From Agrococcus carbonis (GTDB lineage: Bacteria > Actinomycetota > Actinomycetes > Actinomycetales > Microbacteriaceae), in contig NZ_LT629734.1 in the NCBI RefSeq assembly GCF_900104705.1, positions 124,001 to 188,000 of the forward strand: a stretch of 64,000 bases of DNA. Reading direction: 5' to 3'. The first letter of the stretch is position 1, and each line of letters starts with the position of its first letter. The position numbers and the translations under genes are program-made. The notes beneath the pieces were generated by a model. The model saw only the letters and a list, made by a program, of their open reading frames with translations. It ran no database searches and had not been told where the DNA came from. Shown here piece by piece: positions 51,179-61,399 of the stretch.

Positions 51179-52030
51179 TCAGCGCGACACGATCGAGACG
51201 ACGGCCCAGATGAGCGCGGGGAGCGCCACGGCGGCGGCGACGCCCAGGACGACCCTGCCGACGAGCGTGCCGCGCGGCGATGAGCGCAGCGCGAGGAACC
51301 ATGGCAGGAGGCGCGGGGCCGCGAGCACGACGAGCGCGCCGACGACCACGGGCAGCGCCGCCATGATCGCCGCGAGCGGCACGAGCGGCGCGGCCGCCAC
51401 GATCGGCACCGCGAGCAGCAGCCACGTGCGCCACGTCGGTGATCGCAGCGCGCGGCTCACCCGTCCCGCGATCGCCGCGACCGCCGCGCCGTGGAGCACG
51501 ACGAGGCCGCCGAGCACGAGCACCGAGAGCCAGCCCGGCCCGAGCAGGTCGAAGTCGAGGTTGTCGGCGCGCAGCGGGTCGAGGAACGGCGCGCCGAGCA
51601 CGAGCAGCAGGCCGCCGTACGCGAGGCCCCCGAGCCGGCCCTGCGGCAGCCAGGGCGCGACGAGCAGGAACAGCGCGCCGGCGATGAGCGCGAGCGGCAT
51701 CGCGCCGAAGACGACGAACGCCGCGGTGCCCTCGAGCGTGATCTCGCCGATGAGCGCCTGCCCCTCGGTGCGGCGCCCGCGCGACCCGTGCGACGTGATC
51801 GCGAGTAGCCGCATCGCCAGCCGTCCGCCGGCGCCCGCGACGAGCACCCCGGGGCCGACGACCGCGGCAGCGAGGAGCATGAGCCAGCGCCCGTAGTGCC
51901 CGAGCGCCGCGCGCCGGGACGGCGGCGCGCCGATCGGGGGCGCTGGCTCGAGCAGGCGCTCGCCGCCCCACGCGACGACCGCGGCGACGCCGGCGAGCAG
52001 GAGCACGGCGCACACGGCCATCAGGAGCAT
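51179..52030 (-). CDS. membrane protein of unknown function
   Basis: A 283-residue, very Ala/Leu/Val-rich protein with about eight hydrophobic segments (first at 2-20) and short loops. Residues 65-100 (GRLAMRLLAITSHGSRGRRTEGQ-like loop) are the most polar part and might carry the function. I recognise no family. It is convergent with the Ppx gene and lies downstream of ctaB on the same strand with a 122-base gap. Confidence 0.65.
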   Translation of the reverse strand: MLLMAVCAVLLLAGVAAVVAWGGERLLEPAPPIGAPPSRRAALGHYGRWLMLLAAAVVGPGVLVAGAGGRLAMRLLAITSHGSRGRRTEGQALIGEITLEGTAAFVVFGAMPLALIAGALFLLVAPWLPQGRLGGLAYGGLLLVLGAPFLDPLRADNLDFDLLGPGWLSVLVLGGLVVLHGAAVAAIAGRVSRALRSPTWRTWLLLAVPIVAAAPLVPLAAIMAALPVVVGALVVLAAPRLLPWFLALRSSPRGTLVGRVVLGVAAAVALPALIWAVVSIVSR

Positions 52031-52134
52031 CGGGCCTCGACTCTGCAGGGGACGATGCGCGCGACTCTAGCGCCGCGGCGCGCGGCGTCCCGTCAGCGGC
52101 CGCTCAGGAGGCCGTCAGCCGAGGCTCAGCGAGC

Positions 52135-52167
52135 CAGAGCGGCAGCAGGACGTCAGAGCGGCAGCAG
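52135..52167. repeat. 14-base direct duplication at the ctaB stop
   Basis: cagagcggcagcag occurs at 52135-52148 and 52154-52167, period 19. The second copy is the end of ctaB coding sequence and its stop; the first lies just downstream of the gene. Confidence 0.65.
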
Positions 52168-53094
52168 CGCGTCGACGCCCACCGCGAGGAAGACGAGCGT
52201 GAGGTACGTGTTCGACGCGTGGAAGACCCGCATCGCGCGCAGCTCGCGCACGCCCCGGATCGCGCGGCTGTAGAGCGCGTGCGCCTCGGCGACGAACCAG
52301 CCGCCCGCGAGGAGCGCGACGGCCGAGTACAGCAGTCCCATGCCGCCCACCGGGATCAGCAGGAGCGTGCACGCGAGCGACGCCCACGCGTACAGGATCA
52401 CCTGGATGCCCACCATCGGCTTGCCGCGCAGCACGCCGAGCATCGGCACGTCGGCGGCCTCGTAGTCGTCGCGGTACTTCATCGACAGCGGCCAGTAGTG
52501 CGCCGGGGTCCAGAGGAAGACGAGGGTGAAGAGGATCCAGGCGGGCCAGTCGAGCGTGCCCGTGACGCCCGCCCAGCCGATCACGACCGGGAAGCATCCC
52601 GCGATGCCGCCCCACACGATGTTCTGCTCGGTGCGGCGCTTGAGCAGCATCGTGTAGATCAGCACGTAGAAGGCGATCGCCGCGACCGAGAGCGCCGCCG
52701 CGAGCCATGTCGCGAACACGCCGAGCACGACCGTCGAGACGACCGCCATGCTCCACGCGAACACGCGCGCCTCGGTCACCGACAGGGTGCCGGTGACGAG
52801 CGGGCGCTGCTGCGTGCGGTGCATCACGCGGTCGATGTCGCGATCGAGGATCATGTTGAACGCGTTCGCGCTGCCTGCGCTCAGGAAGCCGCCGACGAGC
52901 GTCGCGACGAGCGCGCCGATCGGCGGCACGCCGCCGGCCGCGAGGAACATCGTCGGGAGCGCGGTGACGAGCAGCAGCTCGATCACGCGCGGCTTCGTGA
53001 GCGCGACGTACGCCTTCGCCTTGACCGCGAGCCTCGTCCCCCGTCGCCCCGCATCCGTCGGCGTGCTGACGCCAGGAGTGGTCGCAGTGGACAT
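52153..53094 (-). CDS. ctaB: protohaem IX farnesyltransferase (haem O synthase)
   Basis: Adds farnesyl to haem B, the step before CtaA. The 313-residue UbiA-family protein has about nine helices and the two Asp-rich motifs: [15 protein letters not shown] and [13 protein letters not shown]. There is [16 protein letters not shown] near the N-terminus. It is divergent from tkt; a TAGGAT box at 53148-53153 predicts a leader of about 47 bases. ctaB next to tkt is common in actinobacteria. Confidence 0.94.
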   Translation of the reverse strand: MSTATTPGVSTPTDAGRRGTRLAVKAKAYVALTKPRVIELLLVTALPTMFLAAGGVPPIGALVATLVGGFLSAGSANAFNMILDRDIDRVMHRTQQRPLVTGTLSVTEARVFAWSMAVVSTVVLGVFATWLAAALSVAAIAFYVLIYTMLLKRRTEQNIVWGGIAGCFPVVIGWAGVTGTLDWPAWILFTLVFLWTPAHYWPLSMKYRDDYEAADVPMLGVLRGKPMVGIQVILYAWASLACTLLLIPVGGMGLLYSAVALLAGGWFVAEAHALYSRAIRGVRELRAMRVFHASNTYLTLVFLAVGVDALLPL

Positions 53095-53147
53095 GCAGGG
53101 AGATCCGATCAGGACGGGGCCGGCGAGGGGGCCGGAGGCCAGCCACC

Positions 53148-53153
53148 ATCCTA
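53148..53153 (-). promoter_or_regulatory. candidate -10 box, ctaB
   Basis: TAGGAT on the minus strand, 54 bases before ATG 53094. Confidence 0.4.
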
Positions 53154-53210
53154 GCCGACGTCCGCGGAGCGCATGCGGGAATCGCACCGGGGGCGGATGC
53201 GCTGCCTCAC

Positions 53211-53216
53211 TATGCT
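53211..53216 (+). promoter_or_regulatory. candidate -10 box, tkt operon
   Basis: TATGCT; predicted start near 53223 and a leader of about 63 bases ending in AAGGAG before the TTG start. Confidence 0.45.
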
Positions 53217-53285
53217 GGACGGGTCGCATCCGTCCGCCCCGTCGCGGTCCCGCTGTGCGCGCGATCGCCCGAAGAAGGAGCCTCT

Positions 53286-55400
53286 TTGGCACTCGATTGG
53301 ACCACCAACGACCAGCAGGCCGTCGACACAGCACGCGTGCTGGCCGCCGACGCCGTCGAGAAGGTCGGCAACGGCCACCCCGGCACCGCGATGAGCCTGG
53401 CGCCCGTCGCGCACCTGCTCTTCCAGAAGGTGATGGACCGCGACCCCGCCGACGAGCGGTGGCTCGGCCGCGACCGCTTCATCCTGTCGGTCGGGCACTC
53501 GTCGCTCACGCAGTACATCCAGCTGTACCTCACGGGGTCCGGCCTCGAGAAGCACGACATCGAGTCGCTGCGCACCTGGGGCTCGCTGACCCCCGGCCAC
53601 CCCGAGTACGGGCACACGAAGGGCGTCGAGATCACGACCGGCCCGCTCGGCCAGGGGCTCGCCTCGGCCGTCGGCTTCGCGTACGCGCAGCGCTTCGAGC
53701 GCCAGCTGCTCGACCCCGACACCCCGGACGGCGAGAGCCCGTTCGACCACTACACCTACGTGATCGCCGGCGACGGCGACCTGCAGGAGGGCGTCACGAG
53801 CGAGGCCGGCTCGCTCGCGGGCCACCAGCAGCTCGGCCGCCTCATCGCGATCTACGACTCCAACGCGATCTCGATCGAGGACGACGTCGACATCGCGTTC
53901 ACCGAGGACGTCCAGGCGCGCTACGAGGCGTACGGCTGGCAGGTGCTCGAGGTCTCGTGGCGCAAGGGCGACGGCCCCCTCGGCTCGGAGTACGTCGAGG
54001 ACGTCGAGGCGCTCCACGCGGCGATCGAGCAGGGCAAGGCCGAGACCGCGAGGCCCACCCTCATCGTGCTCAAGACGATCATCGGCTGGCCGGCGCCGAA
54101 CAAGCAGGGCACGGGCAAGATCCACGGCTCGAAGCTCGGCGCCGACGAGGTCGCGGCCGTCAAGGAGGTGCTCGGCTTCGACCCCGAGCAGACCTTCCAG
54201 GTCGACGACGCCGTCATCGCGTACACGCGCCGCAACGCGCAGGAGCGCGCCGCGGAGGCGCGCGGTGCGTGGCAGGAGCGCTTCGACGCTTGGGCCGCCG
54301 CGAACCCCGAGCGCAAGGCGCTGCTCGACCGCCTCCTCTCGGGCGCGCTGCCCGAGGGCGTGGAGGACGCGCTGCCCGTGTTCGAGGCCGGCACCGAGGT
54401 CTCGACCCGCGCGGCGTCCGGCAAGGCGCTCAACGCGCTCGCCGACGTCGTGCCCGAGCTCTGGGGCGGCTCGGCCGACCTCGCCGAGTCGAACAACACG
54501 ACGCTCGAGGGCAAGGGGTCGTTCGCCCCGGCCGAGCACGGCACGAAGGCGTGGCCCGACGCATCCGCCGCCGGCCGCACGATGCACTTCGGCATCCGCG
54601 AGCACGCCATGGCCGCGATCCTGAACGGCATCGTGCTGCACGGGCCGACGCGCCCCTACGGCGGCACGTTCCTGATCTTCAGCGACTACCAGCGCCCGGC
54701 GCTGCGGCTCGCGGCGCTCATGGGCGTGCACCCCGTCCACGTGTGGACGCACGACTCCGTCGCGCTCGGCGAGGACGGCCCGACGCACCAGCCGATCGAG
54801 CAGCTCGCGACGCTCCGCGCGATCCCGGGCTTCGAGATCGTGCGCCCCTCCGACGCGAACGAGACCGCGTGGGCGTGGAAGACGATCCTCGAGCGCCGCG
54901 ACCGGCCGGTCGGCATCGCCCTCACCCGCCAGAACATCCCGGTGCTCGAGCGCGGCGATGGCGACGCGACGGGCGACACGCTCGCCCACGCGTCGAACGT
55001 GGCCAAGGGCGCCTACGTGCTCGCCGAGGCCGACGGCGGCACGCCCGACGTGCTGCTCATCGCGACGGGCTCCGAGGTGCAGCTCGCGCTCGCCGCGCGC
55101 GAGCAGCTGCGCGCCGACGGCATCGCCGCCCGCGTCGTCGCGGCGCCGTCGCTCGAGTGGTTCGCCGAGCAGTCCGACGAGTACCGCGAGTCGGTGCTCC
55201 CGGCCGCCGTGCGCGCGCGCGTCTCGGTCGAGGCCGGCTCGGCGCTCTCGTGGCACGGGATCGTCGGCGACGCCGGCCGATCGGTCGCGATCGACCACTT
55301 CGGCGCGAGCGCCGACTGGCAGACGCTCTTCCGCGAGTTCGGCTTCACGGCGGAGGCCGTGGTCGAGGCGGCTCGCGCATCCATCGAGGCGGCCCGCTGA
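53286..55400 (+). CDS. tkt: transketolase
   Basis: Thiamine-diphosphate enzyme moving two-carbon units in the pentose phosphate pathway. The 704-residue protein has [11 protein letters not shown] near residue 30, the ThDP/metal motif GDGDLQEG (162-169), [12 protein letters not shown], and the pyrimidine-domain [13 protein letters not shown]. The start is TTG, five bases after AAGGAG. It leads the tkt-tal-pgi-zwf-opcA-pgl operon. Its stop codon is the loop of a perfect 7-base hairpin. Confidence 0.95.
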   Translation: MALDWTTNDQQAVDTARVLAADAVEKVGNGHPGTAMSLAPVAHLLFQKVMDRDPADERWLGRDRFILSVGHSSLTQYIQLYLTGSGLEKHDIESLRTWGSLTPGHPEYGHTKGVEITTGPLGQGLASAVGFAYAQRFERQLLDPDTPDGESPFDHYTYVIAGDGDLQEGVTSEAGSLAGHQQLGRLIAIYDSNAISIEDDVDIAFTEDVQARYEAYGWQVLEVSWRKGDGPLGSEYVEDVEALHAAIEQGKAETARPTLIVLKTIIGWPAPNKQGTGKIHGSKLGADEVAAVKEVLGFDPEQTFQVDDAVIAYTRRNAQERAAEARGAWQERFDAWAAANPERKALLDRLLSGALPEGVEDALPVFEAGTEVSTRAASGKALNALADVVPELWGGSADLAESNNTTLEGKGSFAPAEHGTKAWPDASAAGRTMHFGIREHAMAAILNGIVLHGPTRPYGGTFLIFSDYQRPALRLAALMGVHPVHVWTHDSVALGEDGPTHQPIEQLATLRAIPGFEIVRPSDANETAWAWKTILERRDRPVGIALTRQNIPVLERGDGDATGDTLAHASNVAKGAYVLAEADGGTPDVLLIATGSEVQLALAAREQLRADGIAARVVAAPSLEWFAEQSDEYRESVLPAAVRARVSVEAGSALSWHGIVGDAGRSVAIDHFGASADWQTLFREFGFTAEAVVEAARASIEAAR

Positions 55401-55407
55401 GCGGGCC
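55391..55407 (+). promoter_or_regulatory. hairpin with the tkt stop codon as its loop
   Basis: GGCCCGC-TGA-GCGGGCC: 7-base perfect stem with the tkt TGA as the 3-base loop, 17 bases before the tal start. Could act as weak attenuator or set relative tal expression. Confidence 0.5.
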
Positions 55408-55423
55408 GGGCAGGAGGCAGAGA

Positions 55424-56539
55424 ATGAACGAGAACACCCGGGCCCTGAGCGACGCCGGCGTCAGCATCTGGCTCGACGACCTGTCGCGGCAGCGCATCAC
55501 GAGCGGCAACCTCGCCGAGCTCATCGCCGAGCGGGACGTCGTGGGCGTCACGACGAACCCGACGATCTTCGCCAACGCGATCGCCGCCGGGGAGTCCTAC
55601 GAGGCCGCGGTGCAGGAGCTCGCGGCGAGCGGCGCGGAGGTCGACGAGGTCATCACGGCCCTCACGACCGAGGACGTCGCGCAGGCGTGCGATCTCTTCG
55701 CCGACGTCTACGCATCCACCGGCGGCGTCGACGGCCGCGTCTCGATCGAGGTCGAGCCGGGCCTCGCCCGCGACACCGAGGGCACGATCGCGCAGGCCGC
55801 GATGCTGCACGAGCGCGTCGGCCGCGAGAACGTGCTCATCAAGATCCCCGCGACCCAGGAGGGCCTCGAGGCGATCGCGGCGACGACGGCGGCGGGCATG
55901 AGCGTCAACGTGACGCTCATCTTCTCGCTCGACCGGTACCGCGACGTCATCAACGCCTACCTCACGGGGCTCGAGCGGGCGCAGCAGGCGGGGCACGACC
56001 TCTCGAAGATCCACTCGGTCGCGTCGTTCTTCGTCTCGCGCGTCGACACCGAGATCGACAAGCGGCTCGACGCGATCGGCACCGAGGAGGCGACGGCGCT
56101 GCGGGGCAAGGCGGGCATCGCCAACGCGCGCCTCGCGTACCGCGTGTGGCTCGAGGCGTTCAGCACCGAGCGCGCGCTCACGCTGCTCGAGGCCGGTGCC
56201 AACACGCAGCGCCCGCTGTGGGCGTCGACAGGGGTCAAGGACCCGGCGCTGCCCGACACGCTCTACGTCACCGAGCTCGTCGCGCCGCAGACGGTCAACA
56301 CGATGCCCGAGAAGACGCTCGAGGCGGTCGCCGACCACGGCCGGATCGCCGGCGACGCCATCGCCGGCACGTTCGAGGAGGCCGAGGCCGTGCTCGACGC
56401 GCTCGAGGCCGTCGGCGTCTCCTACACCGAGGTCGTCGAGCTGCTCGAGACCGAGGGCCTCGAGAAGTTCGACGCCTCCTGGGGCGAGCTCGTCCAGACC
56501 GTGCGCGAGCACATGAGCCCCGCGGGAGCCCAGGCATGA
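55424..56539 (+). CDS. tal: transaldolase
   Basis: Moves a dihydroxyacetone unit from sedoheptulose-7-phosphate. The 371-residue barrel has [13 protein letters not shown] at the second strand, the Schiff-base Lys in [12 protein letters not shown], and [11 protein letters not shown]; the length fits the longer actinobacterial transaldolases. CAGGAGG precedes the ATG. Its stop overlaps the pgi start (ATGA), so Tal and Pgi are made in step. Confidence 0.94.
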   Translation: MNENTRALSDAGVSIWLDDLSRQRITSGNLAELIAERDVVGVTTNPTIFANAIAAGESYEAAVQELAASGAEVDEVITALTTEDVAQACDLFADVYASTGGVDGRVSIEVEPGLARDTEGTIAQAAMLHERVGRENVLIKIPATQEGLEAIAATTAAGMSVNVTLIFSLDRYRDVINAYLTGLERAQQAGHDLSKIHSVASFFVSRVDTEIDKRLDAIGTEEATALRGKAGIANARLAYRVWLEAFSTERALTLLEAGANTQRPLWASTGVKDPALPDTLYVTELVAPQTVNTMPEKTLEAVADHGRIAGDAIAGTFEEAEAVLDALEAVGVSYTEVVELLETEGLEKFDASWGELVQTVREHMSPAGAQA

Positions 56540-58131
56540 CGTTCATCATCGCGGCCTCCGGGGCCGCCGCCGAGGCGATCGACCGCGTCGTGCCGCAGCT
56601 CGTCGCCGACGGCGTCGCGGGGCGGCTCGTCGCCGGCGACGCGACGCTCTGGGGCGAGGCCGCCGAGGCCGAGGCCTCGATCCGGCTCGGCTGGGTCGAG
56701 GCTGCCGCGGGCTCGCGCGGGCTCGTCGACGACGTCGAGGCGCTCCGCAGGCAGCTGCGCGAGCGCGGCGTCGACCGCATCGCCCTCGCGGGCATGGGCG
56801 GCTCGTCGCTCGCGCCCGAGGTGATCACGCGCACCGAGGGCGTCGACCTCACGGTGCTCGACTCGACCGACCCCGACCAGGTGCGCCGCGCGCTCCGCGA
56901 CGGGCTCGACCGCACCGCGCTCGTCGTCTCCTCGAAGTCGGGCTCGACGCTCGAGACCGACAGCCAGCGGCGCGCCTTCGAGGCGGCGTACCGCGACGCG
57001 GGCATCGACCCCGCCGAGCGGATCATCGTCGTCACCGACCCCGGCTCGCCGCTCGACGCCGACGCCCGCCGCGCGGGCTACCGCGTCTTCAACGCCGACC
57101 CCAACGTCGGCGGCCGCTACTCGGCGCTCACCGCGTTCGGCATCGTGCCGTCGGCGCTCGCCGGCGTCGACGTGCGCGAGCTCATCGACGAGGCGATCGC
57201 CGTGCTGCCGGAGATCAGCGAGGATGCCGAGCACAACCCGGGCCTGCGGCTCGCGGCGGCGATCGCGGGCACGCGGCCGCTGCGCGACAAGACGGGCATC
57301 GTCGCCGACGGCACGCACATCGTGGGCCTCGGCGACTGGGCCGAGCAGCTCATCGCCGAGTCGACCGGCAAGGAGGGCCTCGGCCTGCTGCCGATCGTGC
57401 TCGAGAAGCGAGCGCCCGAGCTCTCCGCAGGTCTCGACGACCTGCAGGTCGTGCGGCTCGTGGGCTCGGCCCGCGACGCGCGCGAGGTCGCCGAGGGCGA
57501 GGTCGAGGTCGCGGGCACGCTCGGCGCGCAGCTGCTCGTGTGGGAGTTCGCGGTCGCCGTCGCGGGCCGCCTCCTCGGCATCAACCCGTTCGACCAGCCC
57601 GACGTCGAGTCGGCCAAGGTCGCGGCGCGCGGTCTGCTCGACTCGCTCGAGCCCGCCGCTGCGCCCGTGGCGACGGATGCGGGCATCGAGGTGCGCGGCA
57701 CCGACGGCGTCGCGCTCGACACGGTCGACGCATCCATCGACGCCCTCCTCGCCCAGCTGGGCGAGGGCGGCTACCTCGCGATCCACGCCTACCTCGACCG
57801 GATCGGGCAGCCGCGCTTCGAGCGCCTGCGCGCGGCGTTCGCCGCTCGCACCGGCCGGCCGGTGACGTTCGGCTGGGGACCGCGCTTCCTGCACTCGACC
57901 GGGCAGTACCACAAGGGCGGCACGCCGAACGGCGTCTTCCTGCAGCTGCTCGGCCAGCCGCACGAGGACCTCGCGATCCCGGGCCGCCCGTTCACGTTCG
58001 GCCAGCTGATCCAGGCGCAGGCGTCCGGCGACGCGAGCGTGCTCGCCGAGCACGGCCGCCCCGTGCTGACGCTCACGCTCGACGACCTCGACGAGGGCCT
58101 CGACCGGCTCCTCGCCGCCGCATCGCGATGA
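56536..58131 (+). CDS. pgi: glucose-6-phosphate isomerase
   Basis: Interconverts glucose-6-phosphate and fructose-6-phosphate. In 531 residues: [23 protein letters not shown] (phosphate site), [25 protein letters not shown] and [14 protein letters not shown], and a C-terminal [15 protein letters not shown]. The motif set is that of the Pgi half of known transaldolase-Pgi fusion proteins rather than of E. coli Pgi. It overlaps tal and zwf by four bases each. Confidence 0.9.
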   Translation: MTFIIAASGAAAEAIDRVVPQLVADGVAGRLVAGDATLWGEAAEAEASIRLGWVEAAAGSRGLVDDVEALRRQLRERGVDRIALAGMGGSSLAPEVITRTEGVDLTVLDSTDPDQVRRALRDGLDRTALVVSSKSGSTLETDSQRRAFEAAYRDAGIDPAERIIVVTDPGSPLDADARRAGYRVFNADPNVGGRYSALTAFGIVPSALAGVDVRELIDEAIAVLPEISEDAEHNPGLRLAAAIAGTRPLRDKTGIVADGTHIVGLGDWAEQLIAESTGKEGLGLLPIVLEKRAPELSAGLDDLQVVRLVGSARDAREVAEGEVEVAGTLGAQLLVWEFAVAVAGRLLGINPFDQPDVESAKVAARGLLDSLEPAAAPVATDAGIEVRGTDGVALDTVDASIDALLAQLGEGGYLAIHAYLDRIGQPRFERLRAAFAARTGRPVTFGWGPRFLHSTGQYHKGGTPNGVFLQLLGQPHEDLAIPGRPFTFGQLIQAQASGDASVLAEHGRPVLTLTLDDLDEGLDRLLAAASR

Positions 58132-59723
58132 CCGGCACCTCGACCGGGGCCGCGCAGCCGGCCCCGGTCGCGGGCGCGGGCGCGGGTGCGGTGATCGCGG
58201 CCGGCAGCAACCCGCTGCGCGACCCGAGCGACCAGCGCCTCACGCGCATCCCCGGACCCAACGCGATGACGTTCTTCGGCGTCACGGGCGACCTCGCGCG
58301 CAAGAAGCTGCTGCCGGCGGTCTACGACCTCGCCAACCGGGGCCTGCTGCCGCCGGGCTTCGGGCTCGTCGGCTTCGGCCGCCGCGACTGGAGCCACGAG
58401 CAGTTCGCCGACGTCGTGCGCGAGGCGGTGCAGCAGCACGCCCGCACCTCGTTCCGCGAGTCGGTGTGGCGGCAGCTCGCCGAGGGCATCCGGTTCGTGC
58501 AGGGCGACTTCGACGACGACGCGGCCTTCGACCGGCTCGCCGAGGTGCTCGCCGAGCTCGACCGCACGCGCGGCACGATGGGCAACCACGCCTTCTACCT
58601 GTCGATCCCGCCGAACGCCTTCCCGCTCGTGACCCAGCAGCTCAAGCGCTCCGGGCTCGCCGAGGGCGACGGCGACCGCTGGCGCCGCGTGGTGATCGAG
58701 AAGCCGTTCGGCCACGACCTCGCCTCCGCGCGCGAGCTCAACGACGTCGTCGAGTCGGTCTTCCCCGCCGACAGCGTCTTCCGCATCGACCACTACCTCG
58801 GCAAGGAGACGGTGCAGAACATCCTCGCGCTGCGCTTCGCGAACGCGCTGTGGGAGCCGATCTGGAACGCCAACCACATCGACCACGTCCAGATCACGAT
58901 GGCCGAGGACATCGGCGTCGGCGGCCGCGCCGGCTACTACGACGGCATCGGCGCCGCGCGCGACGTGATCCAGAACCACCTGCTGCAGCTCTTCGCCCTC
59001 ACGGCGATGGAGGAGCCGGTGTCGTTCGACGCCGCCGACCTGCGGGTCGAGAAGGAGAAGGTGCTGCGCGCCGCGCGCGTGCCGCTCCCCCTCGAGCACT
59101 CGACGGCCCGCGGGCAGTACGGCGGCGGCTGGCACGGCGGCGGGCAGGTGCTCGGCTTCCTCGACGAGGAGGGCATGCGCCCCGACTCCGCGACCGAGAC
59201 CTATGCGGCGATCAAGCTCGAGGTCGACACGCGCCGCTGGTCGGGCGTGCCGTTCTACCTGCGCGCCGGCAAGCGGCTCGGGCGCCGCGTCACCGAGATC
59301 GCGATCGTCTTCAAGCGCGCGTCGCAGTACCTCTTCGAGGCCTCCGACCTGCGCACCATGAGCGAGAACGCGCTCGTGATCCGCGTGCAGCCCGACGAGG
59401 GCGTCTCGATGCGCTTCGGCTCGAAGGTGCCGGGCCCCGGCATGCACGTGCGCGACGTGACGATGGACTTCGGCTACGGCCACGCCTTCACCGAGGAGAG
59501 CCCCGAGGCGTACGAGCGGCTCATCCTCGACGTGCTGCTCGGCGACCCGCCGCTCTTCCCCCGCCACGAGGAGGTCGAGCTCTCCTGGAGGATCCTCGAC
59601 CCGATCGAGGAGCACTGGGAGGCCGAGGGCGGCCCCGTCGAGCAGTACCAGCCCGGATCGTGGGGCCCGCGCAGCGCCCACGAGCTGCTCGCGCGCGACG
59701 GCAGGCACTGGAGGCGCCCGTGA
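58128..59723 (+). CDS. zwf: glucose-6-phosphate 1-dehydrogenase
   Basis: First step of the oxidative pentose phosphate pathway, giving NADPH. The 531-residue protein has FFGVTGDLARKKLLPA (coenzyme site), the active-site RIDHYLGKE, and YAAIKLEVDTRRW. The first 40 residues are Ala/Pro/Gly-rich and probably flexible. ATG 58128 overlaps the pgi stop and the 3' end overlaps opcA, its activator. Confidence 0.96.
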   Translation: MTGTSTGAAQPAPVAGAGAGAVIAAGSNPLRDPSDQRLTRIPGPNAMTFFGVTGDLARKKLLPAVYDLANRGLLPPGFGLVGFGRRDWSHEQFADVVREAVQQHARTSFRESVWRQLAEGIRFVQGDFDDDAAFDRLAEVLAELDRTRGTMGNHAFYLSIPPNAFPLVTQQLKRSGLAEGDGDRWRRVVIEKPFGHDLASARELNDVVESVFPADSVFRIDHYLGKETVQNILALRFANALWEPIWNANHIDHVQITMAEDIGVGGRAGYYDGIGAARDVIQNHLLQLFALTAMEEPVSFDAADLRVEKEKVLRAARVPLPLEHSTARGQYGGGWHGGGQVLGFLDEEGMRPDSATETYAAIKLEVDTRRWSGVPFYLRAGKRLGRRVTEIAIVFKRASQYLFEASDLRTMSENALVIRVQPDEGVSMRFGSKVPGPGMHVRDVTMDFGYGHAFTEESPEAYERLILDVLLGDPPLFPRHEEVELSWRILDPIEEHWEAEGGPVEQYQPGSWGPRSAHELLARDGRHWRRP

Positions 59724-60658
59724 TCATCCGACTCTCCCGCACCACGACCGCTGAGGTGCAGCGGCGCATGCTCGAGATCCGCGAGGAGGGCGGCGTCGTC
59801 GCGCTCGGCCGCGTGCTGACGCTCGTCGTCCACACGCAGATCGGGCACGAGGAGGAGGCGATCCGGGCGGCCAACCAGGCCTCTCGCGAGCACCCGATGC
59901 GCGTGCTGGTCGTCTCCCGCAACCCCGATCACATCAACGCCCGCGAGGAGGCGCGGCTCGACGCCGAGCTGCGCGTGGGCGCCGACGCGGGCGCGAGCGA
60001 GGTCGTGCTGCTGCAGTGCTACGGCGAGCTCGGCTCGCACCTGCTCGGCATCGTGCAGGGGCTGCTGCTGCCCGACGCGCCGGTCGTGGCCTGGTGGCCG
60101 ACGTTCATGCCCGAGACGCCCTCGGCGTCGCAGCTCGGGCAGATCTCGCAGCGCCGCATCACCGATTCCGGCAAGCAGGCGGATCCGCACGCGGCGATCC
60201 TCACGCTCGCCGGCTGCTACACGCCGGGCGACACCGACCTCGCGTGGACGCGGCTGACGAACTGGCGGGCGCACCTCGCGGCGCTGCTCGACCAGCCGCC
60301 GTACGAGCCGGTGAGCTCGGTCGCGGTAAGCGGCGACCTGGCCAACCCGAGCGTGCACCTCATGGCGGCGTGGCTGCGGCTGCGCCTGCAGGTGCCGGTC
60401 GAGAAGCTCGAGGCCGGCGACACCCCGACCGGCTCGAGCGGCCTGCACGCGGTGCAGCTGCGGCGCACGAGCGGCGACTCGTCTCTCACGCGCGTGCGCG
60501 ACTCGGTCGGCGTGCTCGAGCAGCCCGGCCAGCCGGCGCACCACGTGGCGCTGTCGACGCGCGCGCTCCAGGATCAGCTCGCCGAGGAGCTGCGGAAGCT
60601 CGATCCCGACGACATGTACCGTCAGGTGCTGCAGTCGATCGCAGAGGAGCCGAGATGA
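59720..60658 (+). CDS. opcA: glucose-6-phosphate dehydrogenase assembly protein OpcA
   Basis: Allosteric partner needed for Zwf activity in actinobacteria and cyanobacteria; in corynebacteria it links Zwf to redox control. The 312-residue protein has the family opening (LSRTTTAEVQRRM), RVLVVSRNPDHINA and PVVAWWPTFMPETPS. The GTG start overlaps the zwf stop, and its stop overlaps pgl, so the three proteins are produced together. Confidence 0.93.
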   Translation: MIIRLSRTTTAEVQRRMLEIREEGGVVALGRVLTLVVHTQIGHEEEAIRAANQASREHPMRVLVVSRNPDHINAREEARLDAELRVGADAGASEVVLLQCYGELGSHLLGIVQGLLLPDAPVVAWWPTFMPETPSASQLGQISQRRITDSGKQADPHAAILTLAGCYTPGDTDLAWTRLTNWRAHLAALLDQPPYEPVSSVAVSGDLANPSVHLMAAWLRLRLQVPVEKLEAGDTPTGSSGLHAVQLRRTSGDSSLTRVRDSVGVLEQPGQPAHHVALSTRALQDQLAEELRKLDPDDMYRQVLQSIAEEPR

Positions 60659-61380
60659 CCGTCATCGTCCACCCCGACCGCGCGAGCCTCGTCGGGCAGA
60701 CCGCCGACCGGCTCGCCGCGCTGCTGGCCGAGCTCACCGAGGCCCAGGGCAGGGCGACGATCGCCCTGACGGGCGGCTCGGTCGGCATCGAGCTGCTCGC
60801 CGCGCTCGCCGACCGCGCTGTCGACTGGGAGCGCGTGCACGTGACGTGGAGCGACGAGCGCTTCGTGCCGGCCGACTCCCCCGACCGCAACGCCCGGCAG
60901 GCGCGCGAGGCGCTGCTCGACCGCGTGCCGATCCCCGCGGGCAACGTGCACGAGCTGCCCGCCGCCGCCGGTCCTGGCGTCGGTGACGCCGGCCTCGACG
61001 ACGCCGCCGCGGCGGCGAGCGCGATGCTCGCGGAGCTCGGGCAGATCGACCTGACGCTCCTCGGCATGGGGCCGGATGCGCACATCGCGTCGCTCTTCCC
61101 GGGCCACCCGGGCGTGCACGAGCCGGGCGTCGGGGTCATCGCCGTGCGCGACTCCCCCAAGCCCCCGCCCGAGCGCATCAGCTTCACCGTCGGTGCGATC
61201 ACCGCCTCGGACCGCGTCTGGCTCGTCGTCGCCGGCGGCGACAAGGCCGAGGCCGTCTCGCTCGTGCGCGGCGGCGCGGCGCCGGAGGCGGCACCCGCGG
61301 TCACCGCAGCGGGCCGCCGCGAGACGCTCATGCTGCTCGACGCCGAAGCGGCCGCCCTCCTGGAGGAGGACGGCCGCTAG
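60655..61380 (+). CDS. pgl: 6-phosphogluconolactonase
   Basis: Hydrolyses 6-phosphogluconolactone, the second oxidative step. The 241-residue NagB-fold protein has IALTGGSVGIELL, VTWSDERFVPADSPDRN and LLGMGPDAHIASLFPGHP (catalytic His). It is the last gene of the operon. 6-Phosphogluconate dehydrogenase is not in the window. It is convergent with rbpA, 19 bases between stops, with no obvious hairpin there. Confidence 0.94.
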   Translation: MTVIVHPDRASLVGQTADRLAALLAELTEAQGRATIALTGGSVGIELLAALADRAVDWERVHVTWSDERFVPADSPDRNARQAREALLDRVPIPAGNVHELPAAAGPGVGDAGLDDAAAAASAMLAELGQIDLTLLGMGPDAHIASLFPGHPGVHEPGVGVIAVRDSPKPPPERISFTVGAITASDRVWLVVAGGDKAEAVSLVRGGAAPEAAPAVTAAGRRETLMLLDAEAAALLEEDGR

Positions 61381-61399
61381 CGGCTCGGTCGGGGTCGCC

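Noticed and set aside
53095..53285. Small gene in the ctaB-tkt gap
   Set aside because: The gap holds two divergent -10 boxes and leaders; short open frames there lack a start with a ribosome site.
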